Of a DNA stretch of 64,000 nucleotides, positions 27,988 to 38,500 are shown piece after piece; positions within the stretch are counted from its first letter, which is position 1; each line of letters starts with the position of its first letter. This DNA is from JBMNMS01 sp050953445 (GTDB lineage Bacteria > Bacillota > Clostridia > Peptostreptococcales > Anaerovoracaceae). The translations under genes and the position numbers were made by a program. The DNA lies in NCBI GenBank assembly GCA_050953445.1, contig JBMNMS010000001.1:558001-622000 (forward strand), in the 5' to 3' direction. A model generated the notes under the pieces. The model did not search any database, had not been told where the DNA came from, and saw only the letters and a program-made list of their open reading frames with translations.

Positions 27988-28033
27988 TGAATCCTGCCCT
28001 TAGAGAAACAGCATTAATCGGTTTAGCCATTTT

Positions 28034-28996
28034 ATGAAAGGATGGAAATCGCATATGAGATTTTCTATATTTGTTTTTACCTTACTGCTGCTTTTCGCCA
28101 TTACAAGCCCTATTACACCTGTTCACGGTGCTACCGAAGGCACCCTTATTGCTGCCGATGCAGAAGAATACACTCTAATTTTTTCCGGCGTAAGCAATGC
28201 AATCACACTTAAAGACACCACGGAAAAGGGTTCCGACAATCCTTTAGGGTTTGTCTATACATTGGTTCCCGATAGTTACATCTCACTTACCTCAAAAACA
28301 GATGGAATACATCAATCCATATCTTTTTATGACAATGAGGATAGCAGAATCAGATCCTGTTCAATGGAAGGATGTATCCCAGAAGAGCCCGGGGAAGGGT
28401 TCCTTATTGCCAAAAGTGATACTTTAACCTATCGGATTCCTCAACCTGATCCCGATATCTCTTACATGAGTGTTGATATAAGGAACCGTGAAAAGACCAT
28501 CTACGTTTACTTTCTCATAGATTCAGATGTAAATCCGGATAAACCTGTTGAAATATCAAAAAGGATTATCAACGCAACCCCCACATCCTCTATAATAAAG
28601 GTTAATGGAAAAGTTCAAGGTTTTAAATCTTTCTATGTGGATGGACACAATTATTTTAAGCTACGGGATCTGGCAGCAGCCCTTGGGAGCTCTGAAGTAT
28701 CATTTGAGATTGATTACGACGCCAAAACCGGGAATATTAATATTTATACAAAAATGCCCTACACACCTGTTGGCGGCGAACTGGGGAATGTTTCAGATTC
28801 CTCATCAAAAACCGGTATAGCAACGCCATCTACCCTGTTTCTTGATGGGAAACAATTGAACCTAATTTCATACCTAATAGACGGCAACAATTACTATAAG
28901 CTGAGGGATATGGGAAGAGCCTTAGATTTCGGAGTAGAATGGATAGCTAAAAGCAATACAATTCTGATAGATACATCTAAATCCTATACAAAATAG
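28034..28996 (+). CDS. Secreted protein with copper-amine-oxidase-N/stalk-like repeats
   Basis: The 320-residue protein has a signal peptide (RFSIFVFTLLLLFAITSPITPVHG), a beta-rich N-terminal region, and two copies of the stalk-like repeat at about residues 190-240 and 265-315 (FYVDGHNYFKLRDLAAAL and YLIDGNNYYKLRDMGRALDF). This repeat is a wall- or matrix-binding module common in Clostridia and does not imply amine oxidase activity. An internal ATG at 28055 has a nearer AAAGGATGG site and may be the true start. Confidence 0.8.
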   Translation: MKGWKSHMRFSIFVFTLLLLFAITSPITPVHGATEGTLIAADAEEYTLIFSGVSNAITLKDTTEKGSDNPLGFVYTLVPDSYISLTSKTDGIHQSISFYDNEDSRIRSCSMEGCIPEEPGEGFLIAKSDTLTYRIPQPDPDISYMSVDIRNREKTIYVYFLIDSDVNPDKPVEISKRIINATPTSSIIKVNGKVQGFKSFYVDGHNYFKLRDLAAALGSSEVSFEIDYDAKTGNINIYTKMPYTPVGGELGNVSDSSSKTGIATPSTLFLDGKQLNLISYLIDGNNYYKLRDMGRALDFGVEWIAKSNTILIDTSKSYTK

Positions 28997-29018
28997 CAAT
29001 ATGCACATGGAGGGACTT

Positions 29019-29549
29019 ATGGATACCTATTTTAAATCGGAAACTACAAATACCATGGACTCTTATAACACCCTTGCTAAGATTATTTACTATACCAGGG
29101 CCGGCTGGCTCCGATTTATAATACTGGTGTTTGCCATCCTGGTAGCGGCCATCGGTATTATTGCCATTTACTTTGGAGGTTTTTCCCCAGGCCTTCTGAC
29201 CATCGTCCTTTTAGGTCTGGCCCTCCCTCTCCTAAATGCAAGGATGGTACGTAAACTTGCCAGATTTATGGCAAAAACCTCCGGAGTCAATGGAATTATC
29301 GAATATCTTTTCAACGACTCATCCTTCACATTAATAGATGGGAAAGGCGAAACAGAAACTCCCTATGACCAAATAGCTAAGATAATAGAAAGCGAAAAAT
29401 ATTACTTCATCTTCTTGCAGAGCACCCTTTGCCATTGTATAACCAAAGGCTCTTTTACACAGGGTAACGAAAAGGATTTCCTTCCTTTTTTAAAGGATAA
29501 GTGCCAAAGAGATACATTCTTTGGCACCTTCCCGGGGAAGTATAAATAG
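29019..29549 (+). CDS. YcxB-like membrane protein
   Basis: About 176 residues with two close membrane helices (about residues 32-75, GWLRFIILVFAILVAAIGII and LLTIVLLGLALPLL) and a C-terminal soluble beta domain of YcxB type (FTLIDGKGETETPYDQIAKIIESEKYYFIFL). Function is unknown. ATG 29019 follows GGAGGGACTT; a frame from 29001 is less likely. It probably shares a transcript with the two genes before it. Confidence 0.75.
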   Translation: MDTYFKSETTNTMDSYNTLAKIIYYTRAGWLRFIILVFAILVAAIGIIAIYFGGFSPGLLTIVLLGLALPLLNARMVRKLARFMAKTSGVNGIIEYLFNDSSFTLIDGKGETETPYDQIAKIIESEKYYFIFLQSTLCHCITKGSFTQGNEKDFLPFLKDKCQRDTFFGTFPGKYK

Positions 29550-29640
29550 GTAAATAATTATAATTTTGTTATACCAGGATTCAATGTATTCAAAGATTGA
29601 CCTACTGGCATTTTGAAATCATAGTACTGCGGAATAGTCT

Positions 29641-30810
29641 TCATTGTATCTTGTTTGCAAGAAAATCTTCGACCAGGACATCTGCACCGCCTTCGACACC
29701 CTTTACCACTTTGATACCGCCATCCTCCAGCATTTTTATTTCATCTTCGGTAGCAGATTGACACAATAAAACACTCACACCGGCTTTTATTAAAAAATCG
29801 GCCACCTCATACGTATTTCTTCCCGACGGATCCACCAGATTTGAGGATACGATGAGCTCATTTTCTATATCATATATCCGGAAAGCAGATGCGCCACCAA
29901 ATACTGCAAGGGCTTCTTCATCCATTGCCGCAGCTATTCGATAGGATGTGGTTTCATCTATCTCTTTTAATCTTTTTTTAAGGTTTTCCGCCAGCTCATC
30001 CATCCAAATTCCATTTAAAGATTCAACGAGTCCATCATCACAGGCCTCTGCTATCCTCGGATCCAGAGGTATCCTGCCCAGAACCTTTATGCGATGATGT
30101 TGAGCTATGTTTTCAACATGGCTTTTTCCATAGATTTCGTGATCCGAACCGCAGTCGGGACAGGTGAAATATGCCATATTTTCAACGATACCTATGACTG
30201 GCACATTCATAATCTTTGCCATATTCACGGATTTCTCTACCACCATGGCCACCAATGCCTGTGGCGAAGTCACTATAATAATTCCATCTATAGGGATTGA
30301 TTGATATACCGTCAATGGGACATCACCCGTTCCCGGAGGCATATCGATGAATAAATAATCTTCATTAGCCCATATCACATCTGTCCAAAACTGCTTAACA
30401 ACCCCGGCTATAATCGGACCGCGCCATAATACCGGATCTGTTTCCTTTTCCAGCAAAAGATTAATAGACATTACATCTATTCCACTTTCGGTCTTTATTG
30501 GCCAAAGTCCCCCCGGTGAGCTTTCTACCTTATCTCGTATCCCGAAGATCTTTGGAATCGATGGGCCTGTTATATCCGCATCCATAATGCCCACCTGTGC
30601 CCCTGTCCTACCCATGGCAACCGCCATGATGGAGGTTACAAGAGATTTACCAACTCCCCCTTTTCCACTTACCACACCGATAATCCTTTTTACGCTACTC
30701 ATTTCGTGCATAGTATCTTTTTTAATTTCCGGCTCTGTCCTTTCGCTACATGTAACTCCACAAGAACTGCATTCGTGATTGCATTGTTCACTCTTTTTAC
30801 TTTCGCTCAT
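29641..30810 (-). CDS. Mrp/NBP35-type Fe-S carrier ATPase fused to a NifX-like domain
   Basis: Mrp/NBP35 proteins load Fe-S clusters onto targets. An N-terminal cysteine cluster (CNHECSSCGVTC, residues about 10-21) precedes the deviant Walker A GKGGVGKSLVTS, the switch DADITGPSIP and a CPxCG pair (FTCPDCGS) that would bind a bridging cluster. Residues from about 285 form a second domain (YRIAAAMDEEALAVFGGASAFRIYDIEN and VSVLLCQSATEDEIKMLEDGGIKVVKG, each a region) of the NifX/NifB FeMo-cofactor-binding type. This two-domain form occurs in anaerobes; the client protein is unknown. The gene is followed by the minus-strand EAL-HDOD gene's upstream neighbourhood and is probably its downstream partner. 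Confidence 0.92.
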   Translation of the reverse strand: MSESKKSEQCNHECSSCGVTCSERTEPEIKKDTMHEMSSVKRIIGVVSGKGGVGKSLVTSIMAVAMGRTGAQVGIMDADITGPSIPKIFGIRDKVESSPGGLWPIKTESGIDVMSINLLLEKETDPVLWRGPIIAGVVKQFWTDVIWANEDYLFIDMPPGTGDVPLTVYQSIPIDGIIIVTSPQALVAMVVEKSVNMAKIMNVPVIGIVENMAYFTCPDCGSDHEIYGKSHVENIAQHHRIKVLGRIPLDPRIAEACDDGLVESLNGIWMDELAENLKKRLKEIDETTSYRIAAAMDEEALAVFGGASAFRIYDIENELIVSSNLVDPSGRNTYEVADFLIKAGVSVLLCQSATEDEIKMLEDGGIKVVKGVEGGADVLVEDFLANKIQ

Positions 30811-30831
30811 CTCTGCCTCCTTCTATATTTA

Positions 30832-32034
30832 TTAGTAATTTAACCGTTTTGCCCATTTTAGCGAATCAAGATATAGCTCCATAAATCTTTGAGCTCCTAT
30901 TTCATTTAATGGGTATCTGTCCTCTATAAAATCCCAATCTGCCGATTCTATGGCTATAACGCTATCAAGAAAACTTCTATGTTCATTGTCCTCTCCCATC
31001 AGCGCTCGTTTCACCTTATCCGAAAAGGGCAAACTCTCCAATACCTTCTCCATGGGCTTGTTTAAAAGAATGTCGATAAATGAAAACATACCGGTGAAAA
31101 AGAATTCCATACGATCCCGATAATCAAATTCCATGGCCATAAGCTCCATCAATTTCCCACGAATAAGGGATAGTTTTATTATCTCAGCATTTTCCACATT
31201 CTGCATATCCTTTAGCATCATAAGGGAGAACCACTGGTATATTTCATTAATCCCTATATATACCAAGGCCTGGTGTATGGTTTTTATCCTGTTTCTAGTA
31301 CCATAGTAAACGGAATTTACCAGCCTTAGAAGTTTATATGATAGACCCATATCCATTTCAATAATATCGGAGATAACCTTCAGTTCCGGATCGGGCTCAC
31401 TCAATTCCTGCAGTACGCTTAAAATATTTGTATTGATCGACTCTATTTCTTTTGAAGCCATCATTGTGGGCTTGCTGAAAAAATACCCCTGGAAATAATC
31501 ATATCCCATTTTTATGGCAAGTTCATAGTCTTCCCTGGTTTCAATCTTTTCTGCCAAGAACCTGATTTTAGAACCATACCTTTTAATGAGATCCCTTTGA
31601 GTTGCAGGTGTAACAGCTGGATACTCCACCTTAATTATGTCGGCTATCTCAATAAGGTCATCATTGCCTTGTTCTAAAACAAAATCATCTAAGGCTATGG
31701 TATATCCCTTGTCCCTAAGCTTTCTGCAAGCTTCTATCGTATTCTGTGTAGCTTCCTTTCGTTCCAGCACCTCGATTACTATGCTTTGGGATGGCAACAT
31801 ATAAGGTACATCCGTATCTATTAAATCCTTTGAAAAGTTTATGAAAGCTAAAGATCCGTCGGTAATGTCGTCAAGACCCATAACAAAAAATGAGTTATAT
31901 ATTACCTCCGTTGTCGCACGATCATCATCGATTCCGCTAAATTTGTTCTCACTACCCTGCCTATGCAGTATCTCATATCCATAGACCGCCAGTTTCCTAT
32001 CGAATATAGGTTGCCGGGCAATATAAATATCCAT
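30832..32034 (-). CDS. EAL-like/HDOD signalling protein
   Basis: The 400-residue protein has an N-terminal EAL-type barrel (residues 1-190, IARQPIFDRKLAVYGYEILHR) followed by a HDOD domain (about 195-390, ELKVISDIIEMDMGLSYKLLRLVNSV in parts). The catalytic EAL/EVL glutamate region reads YEILHR, and the barrel is short, as in YuxH/CdgJ-like proteins that lack c-di-GMP phosphodiesterase activity. It is likely a signalling adaptor for motility or surface behaviour. It starts 22 bases before the Mrp-NifX gene ends its upstream gap and is probably co-transcribed with it. Confidence 0.88.
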   Translation of the reverse strand: MDIYIARQPIFDRKLAVYGYEILHRQGSENKFSGIDDDRATTEVIYNSFFVMGLDDITDGSLAFINFSKDLIDTDVPYMLPSQSIVIEVLERKEATQNTIEACRKLRDKGYTIALDDFVLEQGNDDLIEIADIIKVEYPAVTPATQRDLIKRYGSKIRFLAEKIETREDYELAIKMGYDYFQGYFFSKPTMMASKEIESINTNILSVLQELSEPDPELKVISDIIEMDMGLSYKLLRLVNSVYYGTRNRIKTIHQALVYIGINEIYQWFSLMMLKDMQNVENAEIIKLSLIRGKLMELMAMEFDYRDRMEFFFTGMFSFIDILLNKPMEKVLESLPFSDKVKRALMGEDNEHRSFLDSVIAIESADWDFIEDRYPLNEIGAQRFMELYLDSLKWAKRLNY

Positions 32035-32228
32035 TTTTATAACACCGCCATTACATATAGTTATTCATAGAATCATCCTCTGTCAGCTTATAGACACTTT
32101 TCATCAATTATTACTGATAAAATAATCGTTTATTAAACTAACTGACTATACTATTCTATATTATCCCATAACGGTACAATTTAAAAGATAATTTGTTGAA
32201 TAAAAACTAATTAATCAGACCAACCTTA

Positions 32229-32648
32229 CTATTTTCTTGGCGAACTGATAGATTCCCCTTCTATAAGGAGCACGCCATCCTGATTGCGTATCTCGTTGCG
32301 CATTACTATTCTGTTTTTTTCAACATTTACAGATGTTACTTCCACTAGTGCCGTGACCGTATCTCCTATAAAAGCTGGTGCCTTAAAGGTTAGTGTTTGA
32401 CTTATCAATACTCCCCCCGGCCCCGGAACTTTCATGGCTCTCACTGCAGAAAACATGCCTGCCAAAATCATTCCATGAGCCACCCGTCTGCCAAAGCGGG
32501 TTGTCCTAGCATACTCCTCATTAACGTGTATGGGATTAAAATCCCCCGTTATACCAGCGAAGCCATAGATGTCAGATTCACCGATGGTCTTAGACATAGA
32601 AGCCTTCATTCCCACAGAAATTTGCTCCACTTTATATCCCGATTCCAT
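32229..32648 (-). CDS. MaoC-like (R)-specific enoyl-CoA hydratase
   Basis: A hot-dog-fold hydratase of 139 residues. The catalytic segment is FAGITGDFNPIHVNEEYARTTRFGRRVAHGMI (D and H of the DxxxxH hydratase motif in GDFNPIH), and AGMFSAV follows as in PhaJ proteins. The ATG at 32648 has AAGGAAG 8 bases upstream. It stands alone; no CoA dehydrogenase or thiolase is adjacent. Confidence 0.9.
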   Translation of the reverse strand: MESGYKVEQISVGMKASMSKTIGESDIYGFAGITGDFNPIHVNEEYARTTRFGRRVAHGMILAGMFSAVRAMKVPGPGGVLISQTLTFKAPAFIGDTVTALVEVTSVNVEKNRIVMRNEIRNQDGVLLIEGESISSPRK

Positions 32649-32750
32649 ATATATCACTTCCTTTTTATGATTTGGAATGACGAGTTTCCGCTGCTATTTC
32701 GAAATGCTTTCAAGGCAAGTATATTCCTAATCCTTATCATTATCAATACC

Positions 32751-33623
32751 CTATGATAAAACATCAATCCATTGGCGATTTTCATTTATCCATTCTTTGG
32801 CCAGAGAGTCAGGATCCATATTTTCCTCCTCCATTCTCACCAACAACTCCTCAACTTCCTCTAAGGTCATGGTGAATTCCCGTATGAAGTTATAGAGATC
32901 AGGGGCTTCCTCCTTCAAGTTATTATTAATGCCTGTTCTAACATCATAGTTCTCCCATATACCCTTTGAATCTGCAAGGATTTTCAGATCATACTCCACC
33001 CACATTGGATGGGGACGCCATGATAGGAATAGTATGGGTTCTCTGTTGGCCACTGCCTTCTTTACCTCTTTCAACATATCGGATGTACTCCCATCCAATA
33101 AGGTATAGCCATCCAATTCGTATTCCATTAGAGTTGCTTCCGCCAGCATCATAATACCTGCACTAAATTCAACTCCTAACAAACGCCCTTGAAATATCTC
33201 TTCAAGGTTTTTCAGCTCCTCAATACTCCTTATGTCCATATATGCCGGCACCGTTAAACCACTTGGAACTTCCTTCAAATACTTGCCTATTATATCAAAC
33301 TTGCCCTCATACTTATCTATGTAAGCTTGATGTACATGAGGTAGACAGACATCAGGAAAGACCATTATGGCTCCCTGAGCCAGGCCCTGATACATGAGCC
33401 CTATATCCGCCTCTATTATCTCCGTAGGATATCCTAATTCAGACGCAATATTATCGATGATATGGGCCGCCATCCACATATCCGAATAAGGTACTTTTCC
33501 TATGGTAATCCTGATTTTTTCACCATCTCCATTGATAATCCCCTTATCCCCTAAGCATCCGTAGATTGCCAGCATAGCAAACAGCAATATGGCCATAAAA
33601 AAAATAAACCTTTTCCCTCTCAT
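32751..33623 (-). CDS. Glycine-betaine-type ABC substrate-binding lipoprotein
   Basis: An OpuAC/ProX-like binding protein of 290 residues. The N terminus is a lipoprotein signal (KRFIFFMAILLFAMLAIYGC, lipobox cysteine at about residue 21). Signature segments of the family are ITIGKVPYSDMWMAAHIIDNI and FLSWRPHPMW, the latter holding aromatic residues used for quaternary amines. ATG 33623 follows GGGGGAGGAATTGCC. No permease or ATPase genes are next to it, so it is an orphan or serves a transporter encoded elsewhere. Confidence 0.87.
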   Translation of the reverse strand: MRGKRFIFFMAILLFAMLAIYGCLGDKGIINGDGEKIRITIGKVPYSDMWMAAHIIDNIASELGYPTEIIEADIGLMYQGLAQGAIMVFPDVCLPHVHQAYIDKYEGKFDIIGKYLKEVPSGLTVPAYMDIRSIEELKNLEEIFQGRLLGVEFSAGIMMLAEATLMEYELDGYTLLDGSTSDMLKEVKKAVANREPILFLSWRPHPMWVEYDLKILADSKGIWENYDVRTGINNNLKEEAPDLYNFIREFTMTLEEVEELLVRMEEENMDPDSLAKEWINENRQWIDVLS

Positions 33624-33827
33624 GGCAATTCCTCCCCCACTAATAATTCCACATAGAACCATACCATTACACTGCACTACGCTGATTTAACCCTATATTG
33701 CCACCGGGATAGCGAATTGTAAACCCCTTTTTATCAAGTTAAAAGATCCAACATTTAACACGTCCAAAGAGTTTTGTTGTATAGTAAGAATAGAACAATA
33801 ATTTAAGTGAAAGGTGTATTTGATACT

Positions 33828-35396
33828 ATGGAAGCAGATTATAGGAAATTACAAAACGGAAGCGATATCCGAGGAATTGCAATGGAAGGTGTAGAAGGAG
33901 AGGCCCCTAATTTAGGAGAGGAGGTAACCAGAAGGCTATCAAAAGGCTTCCTTATCTGGTTATCAAAAAAATCGGGCAAAAAGGCTGAAGATTTAAAAAT
34001 TTCCCTTGGCAGAGATCCTCGACTCTCCGGTGAAGATCTTCTTCGGACTGCTAAAAATGCCATTGGAGAAGAAGGTGCGGAGGTTATTGATTGCGGGCTG
34101 GCATCAACTCCAGCTATGTTCATGTCAACAGTTTTCCCCGAATTCCTCTGTGATGGTGCGATTATGATTACTGCAAGCCATCTACCTTTTAATAGAAATG
34201 GATTTAAGTATTTTGATAAAGATGGGGGACTGAATAAAGAAGATATTTCACACATAATTACTCTCGCCCAGTCTATGGATTCAAACAATACATCAAAGCC
34301 CCCTGCACATAGCAATTATGCCAGAAAACCTTATCCCAATTTAATGGATATATATAGTGCCCACCTGCGCAATCTGATAAAAGAAGCCGTTTCTGCCGAT
34401 GATTACGATTATCCCCTTTCGGGGATGAAAATCACTGTGGATGCGGGTAACGGTGGAGGCGGCTTCTACGCTACAAAAGTTCTGGCCCCTCTGGGAGCCG
34501 ATATCAGTAGCAGCCAATATTTGGATCCTGATGGTAGTTTTCCTAATCATCCCCCAAATCCGGAGAACAAGGAGGCGATGGCTTCCATATCAAAGGCGGT
34601 GGTTTCGTCAGCCTCTGATTTTGGTTTGATATTCGATACAGATGTGGACAGATCCGGTGCTGTAGATCGCTACGGCAGAGAGATTGCAAGAAATGGAATA
34701 GTGGCCTTGGCCGCCGCCCTAATAGCTGATGAACATCCTGGGACAACTATTGTCACCGATAGCGTTACAAGCGATCAATTGAACACTTTCTTGGAGAAAA
34801 GATTAGGACTAAAACATTTGCGTTTTAAACGAGGATATAGAAATGTTATCAACGAGTCCATACGCCTGAACAAAGAGGGCATCGATAGCCAACTTGCCAT
34901 CGAAACTTCCGGCCATGGCGCCTTCAAGGAAAACTTTTTTTTAGATGATGGAGCTTATCTGGCAACAAAAATAGTAATAAGAGCTGCTCTGTTGCAAAAA
35001 GCAGGTGCTACTTTGGACAGCCTTATCGATGGTTTGGAGGAACCTATGGAGTCCATAGAGTTGCGTTTCCCCATAAAGTGCTCCGATTTTAGCAGCTACG
35101 GGGATCGCATCCTTAAAGATCTGGCCGATTTCGTAAGCGGTAAAAGTAAAGGCGCAAATCCCTCTCACATTAAGCTGGTAGAGCCTAATTTCGAAGGAGT
35201 GCGAATATCCTTCGATAAAATCAATGGCGATGGATGGTGTCTTTTGCGAAAATCCCTTCACGATCCGCTTATGCCTCTCAATGTTGAATCTAATCAAGGA
35301 GGAGGCTGCAAGATTATCTGCATGTTCCTATCCAACTTTTTAGAAAAATATGATAATCTGGACATCTCTGCTTTAAAAAAATATATGGAATCATAA
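33828..35396 (+). CDS. Phosphomannomutase/phosphoglucomutase (alpha-D-phosphohexomutase)
   Basis: It interconverts hexose 1- and 6-phosphates. The active serine loop is MITASHLPFNRNGFKYF, the metal loop FDTDVDRSG, the sugar loop ETSGHGAFKENFFLDDGA and the phosphate-binding tail near the C terminus. At 522 residues it belongs to the longer branch with the TASHLPFNRNG variant, seen also in plants and cyanobacteria. I prefer ATG 33828 over a GTG at 33807, which lacks support beyond a weak AAAGGTG. Confidence 0.93.
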   Translation: MEADYRKLQNGSDIRGIAMEGVEGEAPNLGEEVTRRLSKGFLIWLSKKSGKKAEDLKISLGRDPRLSGEDLLRTAKNAIGEEGAEVIDCGLASTPAMFMSTVFPEFLCDGAIMITASHLPFNRNGFKYFDKDGGLNKEDISHIITLAQSMDSNNTSKPPAHSNYARKPYPNLMDIYSAHLRNLIKEAVSADDYDYPLSGMKITVDAGNGGGGFYATKVLAPLGADISSSQYLDPDGSFPNHPPNPENKEAMASISKAVVSSASDFGLIFDTDVDRSGAVDRYGREIARNGIVALAAALIADEHPGTTIVTDSVTSDQLNTFLEKRLGLKHLRFKRGYRNVINESIRLNKEGIDSQLAIETSGHGAFKENFFLDDGAYLATKIVIRAALLQKAGATLDSLIDGLEEPMESIELRFPIKCSDFSSYGDRILKDLADFVSGKSKGANPSHIKLVEPNFEGVRISFDKINGDGWCLLRKSLHDPLMPLNVESNQGGGCKIICMFLSNFLEKYDNLDISALKKYMES

Positions 35397-35510
35397 GGCT
35401 AATTCAATTGACAACTCTGTGATATGACCGGTTCAGTGCAGAATATAATCCCCATTATCATCGAAAACTACTGTTCAGCCCATCGCCATTTTTCGGTTTG
35501 AGACTATTGA

Positions 35511-35552
35511 AAAGCAGCGGCAGGATTTTCACCTTACCGCTGCTCTTTTTCA
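35511..35552. terminator. Bidirectional terminator between phosphohexomutase and SLH gene
   Basis: AGCAGCGG and CCGCTGCT form the stem, flanked by an A run on one side and CTTTTTC on the other, between two convergent genes. Confidence 0.75.
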
Positions 35553-35586
35553 AACGATTACACTATCCTTAGCTATAGTTTTACCG

Positions 35587-38500
35587 CTATTTATGTCCTT
35601 CAATAAACCGATGAAGTATGGCAGCTATCTGACAACGCTCTGCATTTCCCGCGGGAAGAAGACTATTTCCGCTACCTTGGATGAAGGCTTCCGCATTTGT
35701 CCAACTCATTGCATCTGTTGCCCAGGCTGAAACTGTACCAGCGTCACTGAATTTGCTCAAATCTGCCTTGGCTTTCACATCATAGCCTTTGAACTTGGCA
35801 TAATTCATTAGAATTAGTGCCATTTGCTCACGGGTAATCGGGTCTTCCGGTCCAAATTTGTCGCTGGAGTAGCCGCTTACTATATTGTTGGCAGCTGCCC
35901 AGGCAATTGCCTCTGCATAGTATTGATCCTTGTTCACATCACGGAAAAGTCCTTCAAGGCTTGCCTCCGGTGATCCTTCCAAACGATGTAGGATTGCTAC
36001 TATCATGCCTCTTGTTGTATTTGCATGGGGTGAGAATGTGGTTGCCGAGGTACCCATCATAAGCTTGTTCACATAAGCATAATAGACATCATCGTAGAAC
36101 CAGTCACCTTTCTTGACATCTGTAAAGGGCAGATCGTCTGTTTTTTCGCCATCACCGGGATCAGGAGTTTCCGGCTTTTCAGGTTCTACTGGAGTTCCAC
36201 CACCGGGGCTACCGCCGCCGGAGATACCTCCACCGCCTGAGCCGCCTCCTGAGGATTGTGCAGTCCATTGGGCATAAACAGTATCATTTTCTTCAAACAC
36301 GGTATCTGTTGTTATCTTAACGCCACCAGTTGGTTCCGTAAACCAGCCGCTAAGGTTATAACCGATTCTTTCAAACACGGGCAGACTTTCCAGCTTACCA
36401 TCAAAATTCGTCAGCCTGGTAAATATATCGGCGGCATTTCCTGTCTGGGGATTAAAGGTTATTTCACGCATGACCTGATCAGTTGCAGTCACGGTGTGTA
36501 AAGGGCTTATAACAGGACCAGCTGTGTCGCTACCCGTTGCTTTTTTATTAGTATTGGTGACAACAGCATAATATGATATCTTATCACCCTCGTTTTCAGG
36601 GGCCGTGATACTTAATATGCCGGTTTTATTTTCTCCAATTTTCGTGTCCCCAGTGGCGGGCGATGCCCCAACCATCTGATACCATTCATAGTTGAGCACG
36701 CCATCATCATCCACCAGTGCAAGTTCCATAAGATTTTGTTCTTTTCCCTTGGTAACAAGATAATCTCTGGTATCATTATCGCTAAAATATGGAGTAGCGG
36801 CGTCAAATATTACTGAAATGGTAGCAACATTGCTTACCTTCTTAGAGTCAGCAAATCCGGTCTTGCTGTTAATTGCAACTGCATAATAGTATCTATCAGT
36901 GGCCAAAGCAGTGCTCGGTCTATATTTGGGGCCGTTGCCAACTAATTTGTCATTGGCAGGCGTATCGTTTTTCTTATCGGCACTTTCATACCAAAGATAG
37001 CTTAATGCTCCACCATCACTAACAGTTGCCGCAACAGTCAAATACGATGCTTCACTGCCTTCCTTGTAAGTTCCATTGGCAGGATGAGTGATAATGACAG
37101 GTGTATCTGCAGGAGCCTTATCCCCAATATGAAGGGTTAAGTATTTTTCCCGTGAGGTTTTCGTACCGGAATCTGTTGCAATCAGCTTCACATTAAAATC
37201 ACCTGATTCTGTCGGTGTTCCACTGATAGCTCCCTCCGGACTAACTGATATTCCGGAGGGTAGCCCATTGGCAGTCCAGGTTGGCGGTAGGGCCGAGCCA
37301 CTCACTGTCCCCTCAAGATTTAGATCGACATAAACCTGATCTATAATGCCATCAGGTAAGGAGTTTGTAGTAATGTCAACAACCGGTGCAGTTGTGTCAT
37401 TCACAAAAGTATAGCGGAAGGTGGCTATATCGCTGTTTAATTTGCCCATGCCCAATGTTTCCACATAGGCGCGGATGACGGTATCCCCTGTTAAATCCAG
37501 CCCACTTTCTTGATTTTCTACATTCCATGTTTTTTCAGGACCGTCATTGATGCTGTATCTAATTCCTGCCCCTTCACCGGCAGTATTGGAAAGTTTCACA
37601 TTAACGGTTTGTCCTATTTTATACTCACCCGGAACTTTGTCAGCTGTCGGTTTCTCCGCTTTTTCCGGCGGGGAAATAACTACTGTCATATTTTGTGACT
37701 TGCTACCCTCGCTGTTTGTAGCCGTTACTGTAAAGTTAAAGGTTCCGTTTTGCATTGGAGTTCCCTGAAGCATTGCATCGTTGCCAGCCCTCGAAATAGA
37801 CAGACCTTTTGGGAGACCGGTGGCGGATATGGTTCCCGGAGGCAACCAATCTATATAAATATTTCGGAAACCTTCTACAAAACTACTCATGGTTGTTGAA
37901 TGGACATTTGAATCCGAACTAAAACTAATAGTGGTAGGTGCTTCGGCTATAGCCTTATCAACAACAGTGATTCTCACAAACGCATAAGCAGAAAGCCCTG
38001 TTTCTTTGTCATACAATCTCACTCTGACACCCTCTTGGTAATCATTGATTCCTCCATTACCGCTACCAGTATGCCCAGTAGGTTTACCTGAAATAACACC
38101 TGTATCTTTATCTAAAGAAAGTCCTGGAGGCAGTGGGTTAACACCTGGTTCAAGGGGTTCAGGAACAACGTCAGAGTTTATGAATTGCCATTCACAAGCG
38201 TTTGTAGTGCCTATAAATTCACTGGCAAGCTGATCTGTTAAATATTCTTCACCTACCCAGCCCATGGGCAGATATATAATACCTTTGCCAAGGTAAGTTG
38301 GGCTTTCTGCTACTGTAAATTCTACTTGACAGGTGTCAGTATATCCGTCGTAACCTCTTGCGCTAATGGTAAAGGTATAAGGTGTTTCCTTGGCAGCTAA
38401 ACCTTCCCACACTTTTATGTCACCATTGGGCTCAATGCTTACGCCGCTCGGTGCTCCTCCTATCATATAGGTTATGTCTCCAGTGCCTTCAAGCAGCGGG

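Noticed and set aside
28034..28996. Copper amine oxidase
   Set aside because: Only the N-terminal stalk-like repeat is present; there is no catalytic domain.
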